NCBI GenBank assembly: GCA_035235625.1
Contig: CP141140.1
Location: 61,744,581-61,808,580, forward strand
DNA from: Saururus chinensis
Lineage: Eukaryota > Streptophyta > Magnoliopsida > Piperales > Saururaceae
Direction: 5' to 3'
Length of the DNA stretch: 64,000 nt
The stretch's first letter is position 1, and the number at the start of each line of letters is the position of its first letter. Positions 35,520-46,836 of the stretch are shown one piece after another. A program made the translations under genes and the position numbers. The notes below the pieces were generated by a model. It was given only the letters and a program-made list of their open reading frames with translations. It was not told the origin of the DNA and searched no databases.

Positions 35520-37684
35520 AATTATTTATGATGCAAACCATATAGCACATTTGGGTAGTAATATGTTTTTTAATGAGGAAGTGGATTCAAGAAAGCACCT
35601 GATACAGCTCACTTAATATTTTAGTTCCACACTTTCTTCAATTTCGAACAATTCATAATGTCATCTTGTACCCAATCCACCTGTCAACAAAAACCAATTT
35701 GTCCTAATCAAATCAGTCATCCGACTAAATGTTAAGATGACTAGCTTTCTGGCTTGGTACTAACGCTGCTAATGATGATGATGGCGACTTTCTTAAGAGA
35801 TTGAAAGACACCCCTTTGCTAAGTTGGGCCCATTAAAATACAGACAAGCCCAGCCCATACCATCAGTGACTAAATGGCGAAGGGTCTGCCTTCAGCTTTC
35901 CCATCTGCCGGGGGCACTTTAGGGACTGACTAGGATAATGCCAGAATACCCCTTGATCTAATCGATTTGTCTCTTTAGTTCCTTTTCTCTCTCCTCTTAC
36001 TACGCATGTGGTTGATGTTGCACTCAATGACTATTATTGGGCTAATTACTTGATTAGCCTTACTTAACTAGACAAAGATTCCTGTAGAGACGCTCCATTT
36101 TAGGAAAAAGTCGAACTTTTTTTATGCATCTCGGAAATTGTAGTCCTGCATTTTATCCGGTGTTGCATTGGTTGATGAAGACCTATGTCCTAGGATGGTC
36201 CCCCCAACCATTGCCAATTATTCCAACTAAATTACAAACCTTTTTTTATTGTCCCAAGTTTAAGAAATACTCATTTTACTTAATTAGTTCCTTTATTAAA
36301 GAGAACAAGATTGTGTTTGCCTAAATTATGCATTAAAATTACAAATTATACTGTTAGAATTTGGTTAGCAGCACTTACACGTGTGACCTAGCTACCATGT
36401 ATATTAGGAAATACAGGAAGTTTTTTTGGACCATGCATGCATGCTGCAGAAACCTTCTGCCTTAAAATTCCAGCATAATAGGGCATTTGCATTTAATTAT
36501 AAAGGGAAGTGAATAAGTACCACTTATACTCCAAGCACCATGAGAAAAATATTACTTTAAAATAGAAGTATTATTGCGTATGTTCGGTGTATTGCGAGCT
36601 ATTGGATCGGGTTTTGATAACATGTCTTACTCAATAAGGATGGAAGGGTGATTCAAACCCTGTTGAATCGAGATTCGATAACATGTCTTACTCAGATTCA
36701 AACCCTCTTGCCCCGTAAGTAAGACATATAATAAGATCAAGATCAAATAGTGCATGTTGTACCCCGTGCACGGCCTACCAAATGCATCGGGTGCGTACCA
36801 TCGAAACTAACCGCTATTTCTAAGCTTTATGCAAAAATTTTACGGCAAAAAACAGATAGGTAGCCAGGGTTTTATCAGTTTTCACTGCTTGTCTTACCCC
36901 TTTACTCATGAACTTGCCATAATGATTGATGGGTAGAGGACAAAAGGCTTAACCTCTCAGTTCTCATCAATATTATTACTGTTTTCTTCCTTTCTTGGTT
37001 TAAAAAATTTAGTACTGTCAAATACTTGGCCTGTTTACAAGTCATATTGCTCTGGCAGATTAATATTTATATAGAGCTCTTGGAACTACTTATAGCTTAA
37101 AGAAATCCTTTTTAAAATTTCTATAAATTCAATTTGTATTTTCTTGGAGTTCACCAGATGGCCACTGGGGGAGGGAGGGGTTGTCTACGACATGCACTCA
37201 GAGATATGAGAACTCCACTAAGGGTTCAGCTTTTCTCATCAATCAAGTTTATGTACAGTAACTACCATTATTGATGCAACCAACCTTTCTGAACCCTGAT
37301 CCAAGTCGCTCCAGACGCAATTATTTTTCGAAAGCTAGTGCTAAGTCATTTGGGTAGCACTTATTGAGAACGAAATCTAACGTAAGATTTTGAGTTCTTT
37401 AGTCTTGTATTTTTCCTAAAAGATAAAAATACTCTAGGGGTTCACCTTGCCCTCCTGATCTATTTTTAGGGTTAAAAAATGCTTTTAGGGTTCACTTTCT
37501 TTAATCGATTCAGTTTTAGGCTTAAAAAAATTAACTTTCCCCGGTGATGAGCAAGCGACCGGGCCTGGTGGGGATGCAGCCGCCAGAAAAAACAAGTCAC
37601 GGCCAAAATCTCATGCCTTTTACTACTTTGAGCAACTTTTGTCCTTGCCCTTTTAATGCCCTTACCATATAATTAAGTCTCATG
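35520..37684. other. Intergenic DNA, no gene recognised
   Basis: It contains a short direct duplication at about 36612-36710 (GATAACATGTCTTACTCA and TTCAAACCCT each twice). No TE ends or coding domains were recognised. Open frames are under 70 codons. Confidence 0.35.
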
Positions 37685-37870
37685 CCTTTTCAAATAAGTA
37701 GTTCCATATGACAAAAAAAAGTTTGTTTCATATTAATAACTTTATTTCGTTTAATTTAAATGATTGGGTAATAAAAAAATAGACCATAACCTTATTTTTC
37801 TTTCTCTTAGATGTGAGTTTCACCATTCAACCACTATTTTTACAAATAGAACTGAGATGGAGGGATTATT
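37685..37870. mobile_element. Fragment of the Stowaway-like MITE family
   Basis: Shares TTCATATTAATAACTTTATT, TTAATTTAAATGATTGGGTA and the ending GAGATGGAGGGA with the 35207-35517 element. The tips are eroded and no TA duplication is clear. Confidence 0.5.
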
Positions 37871-39100
37871 GAAGAGAGAATTCAGGCTTTATTATTTATT
37901 TTACCAAAGATTATTGAGACCCTATTATTTTGTGCAGAAATTATCACACTGAGAGGATGTTTTTTGTTCCTATGGCCCTAAAGAGGAATGTTGTGTACAT
38001 AAACTTGCGCTTTGTTTCCCCTCATTAGGACACAGCGTGAATTATCAACTAATTGAAGGAAATTGGCCGGCATGTGTGTCGAAGATAATCACTTGATACT
38101 TAAAGCTATGATGTGCCACCTTATTAAAGATGAGAAGTAAACACATGAAGCTGTCTGCATAAGCCAACTGTCTGTGTCATTTACTAACATGAAAGTGGGA
38201 CCTTAGGGTGTTCATCAATGGAAGAGATACTAAACCTACCACAAATTAAAGGACAGTATGAAATATATAAACATATACAAGTTCCTTCTTGGCATGAACG
38301 ATTGCATGCTGACTATTTTTCGTTTCTGTTTGTGAGTGACATGTTTTACCAAAACAAAGGGTCCAATCCATGAATTACGTGCGGATAGGTAACATCTAAC
38401 AGGAGAAACTACTCTTCAAGAGTCGGTTTCAGGTTTGCCTTTTTTTTGTGGGTTTTGGTACAAAGGCATGCCTAAATTTGGTTGGCTGACCAGTAGCATA
38501 GTCCAGTCAAACAGTAACATATGCTTTGCACACACTGAACATAATGTCATTGTCTATGGTAAATTAAGCATGAAGCATTTGTGTGATTCGGATGTCATGA
38601 AAGAAGTATATAGTGGCCTGTGTGATCGTAGTATCTCAAATTCATTTGAGCATGTATAAAAGGCATAAATAAGTCTTAAGAAAGCCGCAATTAGGTAAGT
38701 ATTGGTGAAAAGAATTGTATTATATCAAAACAGTAAAAGGTGATAAATAATATGAATTGAAATGTTTATTTACATAACTCATGTCATGGTTAAGGAATGA
38801 AAAACCTGTGGGGTTTACTGCTTTTTTTTTCCAATATGTATTTATTTAGTATCATATAGGATTTTTTGCATTCATACAATATCCTTTTAGTTAAAATTTC
38901 TTAATTCATTTCTTGGTTGTTTTGTAATAAAAAGAACAACTATGTAAAAACTTAGTCCTTTCCCATTACATAACTAAAAAAAAAGTATTAAATTACGTAG
39001 TGAAGCAATTGTAGCAGTTGATTGTGTTTTTTATTGTTAGGGTTTTAGTGGTTTTACCAAAGCTTAGCCTTGATTAATGGCTATTTTAGTATACGTGTAC
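37871..39100. other. Intergenic DNA, nothing recognised
   Basis: No coding or repeat structure identified. The short open frame at 38435-38659 has no family signal. Confidence 0.35.
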
Positions 39101-41060
39101 ACAACCACTAGCACAAACCCCTTTAACACCTATAGTAAATATAACAATTCTCAAAGTAAAAGATAAAATAAAAGAGACAATATTTATACCATGGCTTGGT
39201 ATTGTCTCCACAAGTAACAAATGACAAATTCTACCAAGTATGTGAAAAACCCATCACAATAGCACTTCCCTTTGAAATCTAAAAGAGCACCCATGGAAAA
39301 ACACAAAAGATCTCTCCCAAAGAAGAAGAAAGAGAACCCTCTTTTTGGCTCTTCCCCGTAATCCCTTCTTTTTCTCAACTTATAAAAGCATCTCTCACGT
39401 AATTTTTTAAGACCAATACATACATGCTTTTGTAAGCATTGTGAAGTAGTTTTAGGAAATAGAGTCCAAATAGGATTTGTTTTGTCCATATACTAATTCA
39501 AGTCACACCCCAAAAGTGAAATTATGTTGATGTCACATGCTACCAAACACGTCTCAATTATCTCCCCCTTGAATTCTTTAAGTTACATGAAAGAAGAACA
39601 TTACCTCCCTATGAATACAATTGTGACCATGTATGCTCCATTTGGCATACAACTTCTTAGTACTTGGTAGTTAATGCTCTTCAAGCCTGATACGCCAATA
39701 TCACCAAGTATCATCACAGTTATTGTTGTTGCTATCACTGTTCCTCAAGCTATAAGACCCACTAAAGTTGCACAATGTCTCAGTTTCTCACCTACCTTAG
39801 TAATATATTTGCAACCTTCTTTTTTATACAAAATATCTCAAACTTGATAATGTCTTCCTCAACTAGTGATTTGATATAGTGGTATCTTATGTCAATGTGC
39901 TTGGTCCATACATAAAATGTCACATTCCTTGCCAAATGTATTGCACTATGGTTGTAACTATACAAATGATTACTATCCTACTTCTTACACTCCTTAAAAA
40001 AGTTCTAAATCCAAACCAACTCCTTGCTAGCCTATGTAACTGTAACATACTTAGCCTTTGTAGTTGACAAAATTGACATCCCTAAGACAATTGTACTACC
40101 TAATGTAAAATATAGCTAGTAGTACTTTGCTTCCCATTTAGATTATCTGTTGTGTTTGAGTCCATATAACCTTGTAACTCCCACCTTAGTCCCACTATAA
40201 ACCATAATCAGATTCTTAGTACCTTGCAAGTACCTAAGAATCCACTTCATAGCTCTCCAATGTTCTGGATTACTCATAAATCCATCCACAACTCTCATTT
40301 CATGAGATATATATGACCTAGTACGTACTCACCATGGCATATATTAGACTCCCCATTGTCGATACATACAATACCTTGGCTAATTTTTGCTGATCTTCAA
40401 ACTTAGGACAATCATTCTTACATAGTCTAAAATAAGCTAAGGTTTATAGGCTAACTTAGTTGTGTTCATGTTGAACTTCTTTAGTACCTTATCTATTTAA
40501 TCTTCCTAGGAAAGTCTCAATGTGTGCGCTTGCTTATCTCTCTTGATCTTTATCATTAGGATTTATTTTGCTGCCCTTAGATCCTTCATAGAGAACTCTA
40601 TAGATAAAGACCTCTTGATATGACACATTTTTTACATATCTAACCCTATAATCAACATATCATCTACATACAGTTATAGACTAACATAAGAATTTCTTTG
40701 TTACTTGGTGTAGAAACAATGGTTACCCTCTCAATGTACATAACCAACCTTACATATAAAATTGTCAATCTTTTGTACCATTATTTGGGTGCCTCTTTAT
40801 GACTATAAAACCTCCTTTTAAGCTTGCAAATCAACCCCCTCTGTACATGGGACTACAAAGCCCTTTGGCTTCCTCATGTAGGTCTCCTCCTCAAGATCAT
40901 TGTGAAGAAAATTGATTTTGACATCTAACTTCTTCAAATGTAGGTCATCCACAACCGCAATGATTAACACAATTTGTATTATATTCATATGCATTATTAG
41001 AGCAGATATATTGGTAAAATCAATATCATACTTTTGATGAAACCCCTTCCCCACCAATTT
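39100..41060 (-). pseudogene. Decayed Ty1/copia retrotransposon: RT, RNase H, polypurine tract, 3' LTR trace
   Basis: On the minus strand the frame 41057-40818 reads the copia reverse transcriptase block (VGKGFHQKYDIDFT ... KKLDVKINFLHNDLEEETYM ... KPKGF). Further on, YVDDMLII, the RT catalytic motif, is encoded at about 40670-40647 in a frame with nearby stops. RNase H traces follow (GYMDSNTTDN at about 40170-40135) and then the TKHID-type block ending pol, at about 39905-39880. A polypurine tract AAGGGGGAGA lies at 39570-39561, immediately before the expected 3' LTR, which would occupy about 39556 to 39.1 kb. Many stops and frameshifts show it is long dead. No gag or integrase could be recognised to the right, so it is also truncated. 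Confidence 0.8.
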
Positions 41061-44000
41061 AGCCTTTTACCTCATAGAATCATTCGGTTCTTACTTGAGT
41101 AAAAAATCCTCATTTGTCAATTTTAAAATTCTCATATTTGATGAGAGAGAGAGAGAGACTCTACTTCCTCACCTATATCCTATTGTAACTTGTCTCTTTC
41201 TTCCACCTATGTCAACTTTCCTAAGTAGATTTTGTCGACGTTGAAGAAATTCAACATGTATAACATAGATATTTAAGTTCAAGTGCCCTCTTTTTCTTGA
41301 CTCAAAAAGGAAGCTTACTCAAGTGGCCTCAATTTAAAGTTAAAACCATCAAACACTCAAATTGGGTTGAGTTGACAAACAAATTTTTTTCCTACAATAT
41401 AGTATAAGATGTTCTCTTATAATGGGGGTTTTATGACTACTCTTCTGCTTTCAACTATTCATTCTACAGATTGGTAAATGTGATCCAATTGGGTCAAGGA
41501 CAATTTTGATTGCTATTCCTTTCCTTAAGAAAACACACCTTCAAATTTCTTTGTAAATACAAAGTACGGTATGGCTAGTGGGAACAATGTGTGGTTTCTT
41601 TTTTGCTAATAAATTTTTTAGATACTAAGATTAACAAGGTAAATTTCATAAAAGGATTTCCTATAACTAAGAATGATTTTAAAGCTACTCAACTTAAAAT
41701 TGTAATAATGAAATCTTTCTATATGCTATATACTTAAAATGTTCCAATGGATTTTAAATACATAAATGTTTGTCAGCCCGATTCGTGAAGCATTAATTGC
41801 CTCTTCAAGCATCAACACAATTAGTTGGTGTCAAAGTAGACATCGATTTTCTTTATTAGAGGGTTATCTCACTTTAATAGTTAAATAAATTTATTTCTAT
41901 ATATTTGAATGTAAGTTGTCCTAAGAAGTTCCAATGGGGATTTCACTAATTAAGTAAGCATTTGATAACATCTATTGATGTATAAAGATGACTTTTCAGA
42001 CTATTTGATAATGCCCGACTTGCCTCATAGAGCACCACATCCTATCACCAATTTCCTTAGGCATGTACAAGACTGACAAATCATACACATTGGGTGAATC
42101 GGGATATAATCCCATTTAGGTGGCCAATGGAGTTGGGATTTGAACTAAAACCTCTGCTACCTTAGGCATGTTCCTAGCCATCCCAGCAACACCCTGTTGG
42201 TCATAGCTAGTGTTTGGTAAATTGGATTTAAATTTACCAAGCACCACCTAAACACTATATATACGATACAATTATACATGTCAAATAGATTGAACTTAGT
42301 TACCCATTTTCTTCTTATTGTTACAAATGTTTATGTTCTTAAGAAATCATGAAGACCTATTACTCCCTTTGTGTCATCCACAATTTTTCTAAGGCATTTT
42401 ACATATTAAAAATATTGGGTTTAGAATATAATTTATTTCCCTATTGAATGTGTCAACGATGCCATCACTGACATTTTGGTGAGTGTGTGAACAAAACCTG
42501 TTTGTACTGTCGGCAAGACATGTATGTGAAAGTGTCAGAAATTTTTTGGGTTGTCTAGGTAGATACATTGATGAGTAGGTGAGTAGGGATGTTATGCTGA
42601 CAAAAGTGAAAATCACCCAAAATTGACAGTTATGTACCAGATTTGGTTTTTCTTTTATCATATAAATAGCCTCCCCAGTAGAAATTAACTTCAGTAAAAA
42701 GGAGGGAGATTAAGGGTGCATTAAAATTGGAAGAGAAAGTAAAGAAGTATATGAATTTTGAGAAAATGATGTGTATGATGATGAGAAAAAGGAAGGATCA
42801 CTAAACCTTAAACTGATTACAAAGTAAACCTAAAAAACAAAACATGAAGTAGGGTTCGTAGTATAATTGAATGACTATGAATTCAAGTTCTATATGAAAT
42901 ATATCACATAGATCACTAGCTATGAGATCTTGATTGTGGGAAATTACTCACAAATTTTATATGAATTTACTATTAGAAGTGAGTACTTTATTGTGAAGAT
43001 AAGATTAAAGAATTTAATTTATGGATCTAAGTTTTATGATCAAAATAATAATTTATTACATGTGAAGAGAGTTTTGTGATGGTTTATGGGAGTGTTTAAC
43101 ATAGCCACTATGAGAATTTTCCTTCATTTGCTCTAATCGTCAATGCCTCTATCAACTTATCAATGGGGTGCCATTGGTTAGGAGAAAATAAAGATTCACC
43201 GACATTTACACATTGGATGCATTGGCAATATGCTCGACATTGGCAAAAGTTTGATGCATCGATGATTGTGGACAAGGACCAACATGTCATTGGAAGTGCC
43301 AATGGCCATTAGTATTGATATTGATGTTTTTGTGGGGTGATCAATGATGGTTCAACCTATGCTTTTGAAGTGATTTTTCTAAGGCCATTGGTTGGTCAAT
43401 AACGAATATCTTAAAAATGTTTACTTGCAATTAAAACAAGTAAATATCAAAACTCATGATAAAAAGCATGTGGGAAGAGGGTAAAGTAAACCCTAAGTTT
43501 GGGGCATACCAAGAGGGTAGTGACCTTGACTGGATCAATTGTTTGAAACTTAAGGTCATGAGTACCAAATGTCCACATAGGCTCATGAATGCGTCTGTTT
43601 AGCCACATAAAGGAGGTTCATAGTATTAAAAAGACCACAAGTATATGACTTCTAAAGGCTTAGGAATTGTTGTTTGTTGGGCCTCTAACTAAGAGAGAGA
43701 GTTGGTCTAAATGGGTTATAGTATTAAAAAAAATATGACTCCAGTGCAATATAATAGAGGAGTTTTCGATAATTACATAAGGCTAAAAATATCTACCACT
43801 TAGCTCAATGAGCCCTTGTAGCCCTAAGCTTCATAGCATAAATGAAGCGGGTGATAATCTTCAACAAAAAACTAAAGCTGTTTGTTAGAGGAGTTAAATG
43901 AACTTTATTAATGTTGCTATGAAATGATATTCATTAGAGGAGTCGAAAGAACTTCCTTAATATTACCATAATATTAGTGAAACTTTTCATCTCAAGAATA

Positions 44001-44488
44001 GGGCTTGACTTTTGAATAATAAATTTTTAGTAGGTTAATTATGTATTAGAAATATATAAAATTTCTTGTTTAGCTATCCCACTGGTATGCAACATACTTG
44101 AATCCTTGTGATACAAGTGATTTCGAGGAGTAACCTTGGCCAAGATTGGTGTATGGCAAGAACGTAAAATACAAGTCACATAACATGTAAGATTTCCTTT
44201 TAGTATTATATTCTTTCCGGACTTGTTCATAAACGAGTGTTATAGCCATGAGGGTGTTAATTTATTTGACAATAATTTATATAATAATTTCCAAACATGT
44301 ATATGGGAAGGACCTATTCAGTTTTTGATGTGGTTTGATTTTACTTGATTTACTGTTTATATCTTCGATAAATGAGTGAATTGTACTATGAGATATTTTG
44401 ATAGATATTTATGTTTTGATAAAAATAAATAAGTGTGTTTTCATTGTGGATTTTTTTAAAAATAAATTTAAAAAAACTTGGGGTGTGA
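41061..44488. other. Repeat-rich intergenic DNA, no gene
   Basis: The left few hundred bases may be more eroded copia sequence, with a GA microsatellite at 41143-41157. A possible SINE is at 42030-42190. A segment at 42530-42565 (AATTTTTTGGGTTGTCTAGG) resembles 53685-53706. LTR-like TCAATG phrases occur at 43130-43310. No host gene was seen. Confidence 0.4.
42030..42190 (-). mobile_element. Possible tRNA-derived SINE
   Basis: On the minus strand an A-box-like TGGCTAGGAACATG is followed about 30 bp later by a B-box-like TAGTTCAAATCCC, the spacing expected of a tRNA-derived pol III promoter. Downstream, CTTGTACATGCCTAAGG is shared with a segment at 49250-49366. No poly(A) or target duplication was fixed. 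Confidence 0.35.
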
Positions 44489-44490
44489 TA

Positions 44491-44587
44491 TTCTTTGTCC
44501 CACAAACTATTTTTTGGTTTTTTAAAATAAAATAATGTTAGTTTATTTTTAAAAACTAATGGAGCTAATAATGTGGGACGTGGGGAG
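44491..44587. mobile_element. Short Stowaway-like MITE, 97 bp
   Basis: The ends TTCTTTGTCCCACA and, inverted, CTCCCCACGTCCCACA are flanked by TA (44489-44490, 44588-44589). The interior is AT-rich and partly self-complementary. Confidence 0.55.
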
Positions 44588-44589
44588 TA

Positions 44590-45862
44590 CTCTCATTTGC
44601 ATTTTAAGAAAACTTGACATTTTTTTGTGCTATTCTGAATAGAAATTTTGTTTTGAAGTTAAAAGTCTCAACTGCATATCAAGAACCTGAAGCCTATTTG
44701 TCTTGCTCTCCTTTATTATTAGGGAATAGGCATACTAAGGGTTGGAAGCTCTCTCCATACAAAACTTACTAAGGGTTGGAAACTCTCTTCATAAAAAAAC
44801 TATGTATGCCACTCGTATTGGTTGGTTCATATACGGCTTGTGTCTTTGTCCATGTTGGGGTTTGAGTTCATTGGAATGCTAATCCCAATTATGTTTCACA
44901 AATCCATAACCCACCAATAAGATAGAGGGCAAGTCATACTAATTCGCCAAAAGAGATCTAGTGATCTATCAAGTTAGAAAATATTTTATATAAAAAAAGA
45001 TCTATCTAGCTAGAAAGTTTTTTTTAAACGCTCCAAGCAAAGCATCCATCCATTGGTTAGTAGACACCTTGCATTCTGCTTCCTATTATTGGACTTGAGG
45101 GACATCCCCACTTTACAAAGCCGCGTTTTTGTCATTTAAAACCTATGTGAGGGCAACAATGGGCAAACAAGAAAAGTCATGTTATTCTCCTGATTTTTTT
45201 TTTAAACTAAACAGCTTTTGCCTGTCTCCCTCAACTCTGCATACTGTCCATCCCTCACCCTTGCAATAAGCAAAATCCCTAAAAGCTTCAACCACTCCCC
45301 CGCCCCCCTTTCTTTCTCTCTCTAGATTTCAGCTGCTCTTCTATATTTGGACCCAACTTTCTCAGAAATCAGTTGATCTTCCTTATTTGGAAAGCAGAAG
45401 AATCCACAGGTCCTTCCTAGCCACAGCCACTCCATACACCAGAAGAAAAAAGATTATGGCTTCCATGAATTTCCAGAGACTTTCAAGTACTCTAGCATCA
45501 ATCAATCCCTTCCCCACAAAGGTAAGTCTAGTGTAAGAAGAAAGAGGGAAACCTCTGCTCACTCCCCAATTTGGCGGCACTTGTTCATATTCGACTCATC
45601 TATTGCACCCCCACAAAGAGAAATGAAGAGAATCATCAACAGCAAGCATCAAAGGCTGAAGGTGTCCTCTTTCTTCTCCATCAGCACTACCAACAGTACA
45701 ATCACTGTCACCTCCACTTCTGATTAATTCCTCCATCTGCCTTATATTTTATGAACAGAAGTGCTGAAGAACTGTCGGCTTTCAAGGAATAGTAGTCTCT
45801 CCCTTGGCCAACGCACTAGCAAACAAGAAGCACACATTGAGGACTGTAATCACAGCTGGAAG
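44590..45862 (+). other. LSH upstream region and probable 5' leader
   Basis: A pyrimidine-rich stretch with CTTTCTTTCTCTCTCT at about 45308-45325 looks like a plant 5' leader. A donor-like GTAAGT occurs near 45520 and another (GTAAGA) at 45863. A clear TATA box is not visible, so the transcription start is not set. A small direct repeat (CTAAGGGTTGGAA) lies at about 44735-44785. Confidence 0.4.
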
Positions 45863-46143
45863 GTAAGAACAAGTGTCTAGCAGTAGCTCAAAAATCTTTG
45901 GGTAGGCTAATCTAGCTAAGTTCCTCTTATGACAACAAGTCAAGATCAAATAGTGAAACTATCAAAACAAGAAACAATCTGATCTCTCTGTCTTCTCGTG
46001 TTTGTGTCAATAATTCCATTCACCATCACATAGAAAAGAAAAAACATGATAATATATTTGTATGCATATCTCAAACCCTAGAAGAAAGCAGGTGTGTCTC
46101 TAGATCAACAACAAAGAGAACTCACTATTAACATCATTTGCAG
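45863..46143 (+). other. Probable 5'UTR intron of the ALOG gene
   Basis: Donor AAG|GTAAGA at 45863 and acceptor TTTGCAG ending at 46143 bracket an AT-rich 281-bp stretch that ends about 100 bp before the ATG. The splice sites are strong by eye. It is inferred, with no transcript evidence. Confidence 0.5.
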
Positions 46144-46245
46144 TTATAAGCATCCTCTCCCTCAACCTGCACTCGAAGTGTCCATAAAATCAGACAATTG
46201 AAGAAAGAAACAAGTGAGCTTGAGCTTAGCGTACGAGATATCAAA

Positions 46246-46836
46246 ATGGATGTGACTCAAACCTCGGATAGCTCCACCTCCGGAAACACCAACGGCAGCC
46301 ACGGTACGAGCAGCCCGGCGGCGGTGGCTTCCTCCTCCTCCCCGCCGCCCACCCCGAGCAGGTACGAATCTCAGAAGCGGCGGGACTGGAACACCTTTGG
46401 GCAGTACCTCAAGAACCACCGCCCGCCTCTCTCTCTCGCCAGGTGCAGCGGCGCCCACGTGCTGGAGTTCCTCCGGTACCTCGACCAGTTCGGCAAGACC
46501 AAGGTCCATACCCCCATGTGCCCCTTCTTTGGCCACCCCAACCCCCCGGCTCCCTGTCCCTGCCCCCTCCGCCAGGCCTGGGGCAGTCTCGACGCCCTCA
46601 TCGGCCGCCTCCGAGCCGCCTTCGAGGAGCACGGCGGCAAGCCAGAGGCCAACCCCTTCGGTGCCCGCGCTGTCAGGCTCTACCTCCGCGAGGTCCGCGA
46701 ACTCCAGGCCAAGGCCCGGGGGATCAGCTACGAGAAGAAGAAGCGGAAGCGGCCACCGCCGCAGCAGATCCAGGGCGCTGCGGCAGGGCTCCCGATGACA
46801 CCGTCGTCGTCGTCAAAGCAGCCCGGTGCAATGTGA
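46246..46836 (+). CDS. LSH: ALOG-domain (LSH/G1-like) nuclear protein, 196 aa
   Basis: ALOG proteins (Arabidopsis LSH1 and Oryza G1) are plant-specific DNA-binding regulators that act in the nucleus on organ boundaries, inflorescence and light-dependent growth. Seen here: a Ser/Thr/Pro-rich N-terminus (1-38); the ALOG domain at about 39-166 with [36 protein letters not shown], the zinc-ribbon-like insert (His88, Cys92, Cys104, Cys106 in [18 protein letters not shown]), and [20 protein letters not shown]; the nuclear localisation signal KKKRKRP at 164-170; and a short Gln/Pro/Ser tail. There is one coding exon, as usual. I chose the ATG at 46246, since the open frame to its left begins only with a TTG and matches no ALOG N-terminus. 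The coding is very GC-rich against an AT-rich background, which creates several long antisense and off-frame open frames that are not genes. The paralog cannot be assigned. Confidence 0.95.
   Translation: MDVTQTSDSSTSGNTNGSHGTSSPAAVASSSSPPPTPSRYESQKRRDWNTFGQYLKNHRPPLSLARCSGAHVLEFLRYLDQFGKTKVHTPMCPFFGHPNPPAPCPCPLRQAWGSLDALIGRLRAAFEEHGGKPEANPFGARAVRLYLREVRELQAKARGISYEKKKRKRPPPQQIQGAAAGLPMTPSSSSKQPGAM

Noticed and set aside
42363..42709. Possible Stowaway MITE (starts TACTCCCTTTGTG, ends GGAGGGAG)
   Set aside because: Only about six terminal bases pair and the inner sequence does not; too weak to call.
46162..46798. Several 90-156 codon frames antisense or off-frame to the ALOG gene
   Set aside because: Shadows of GC-rich coding. 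Only the 46246-46836 frame matches the ALOG family.
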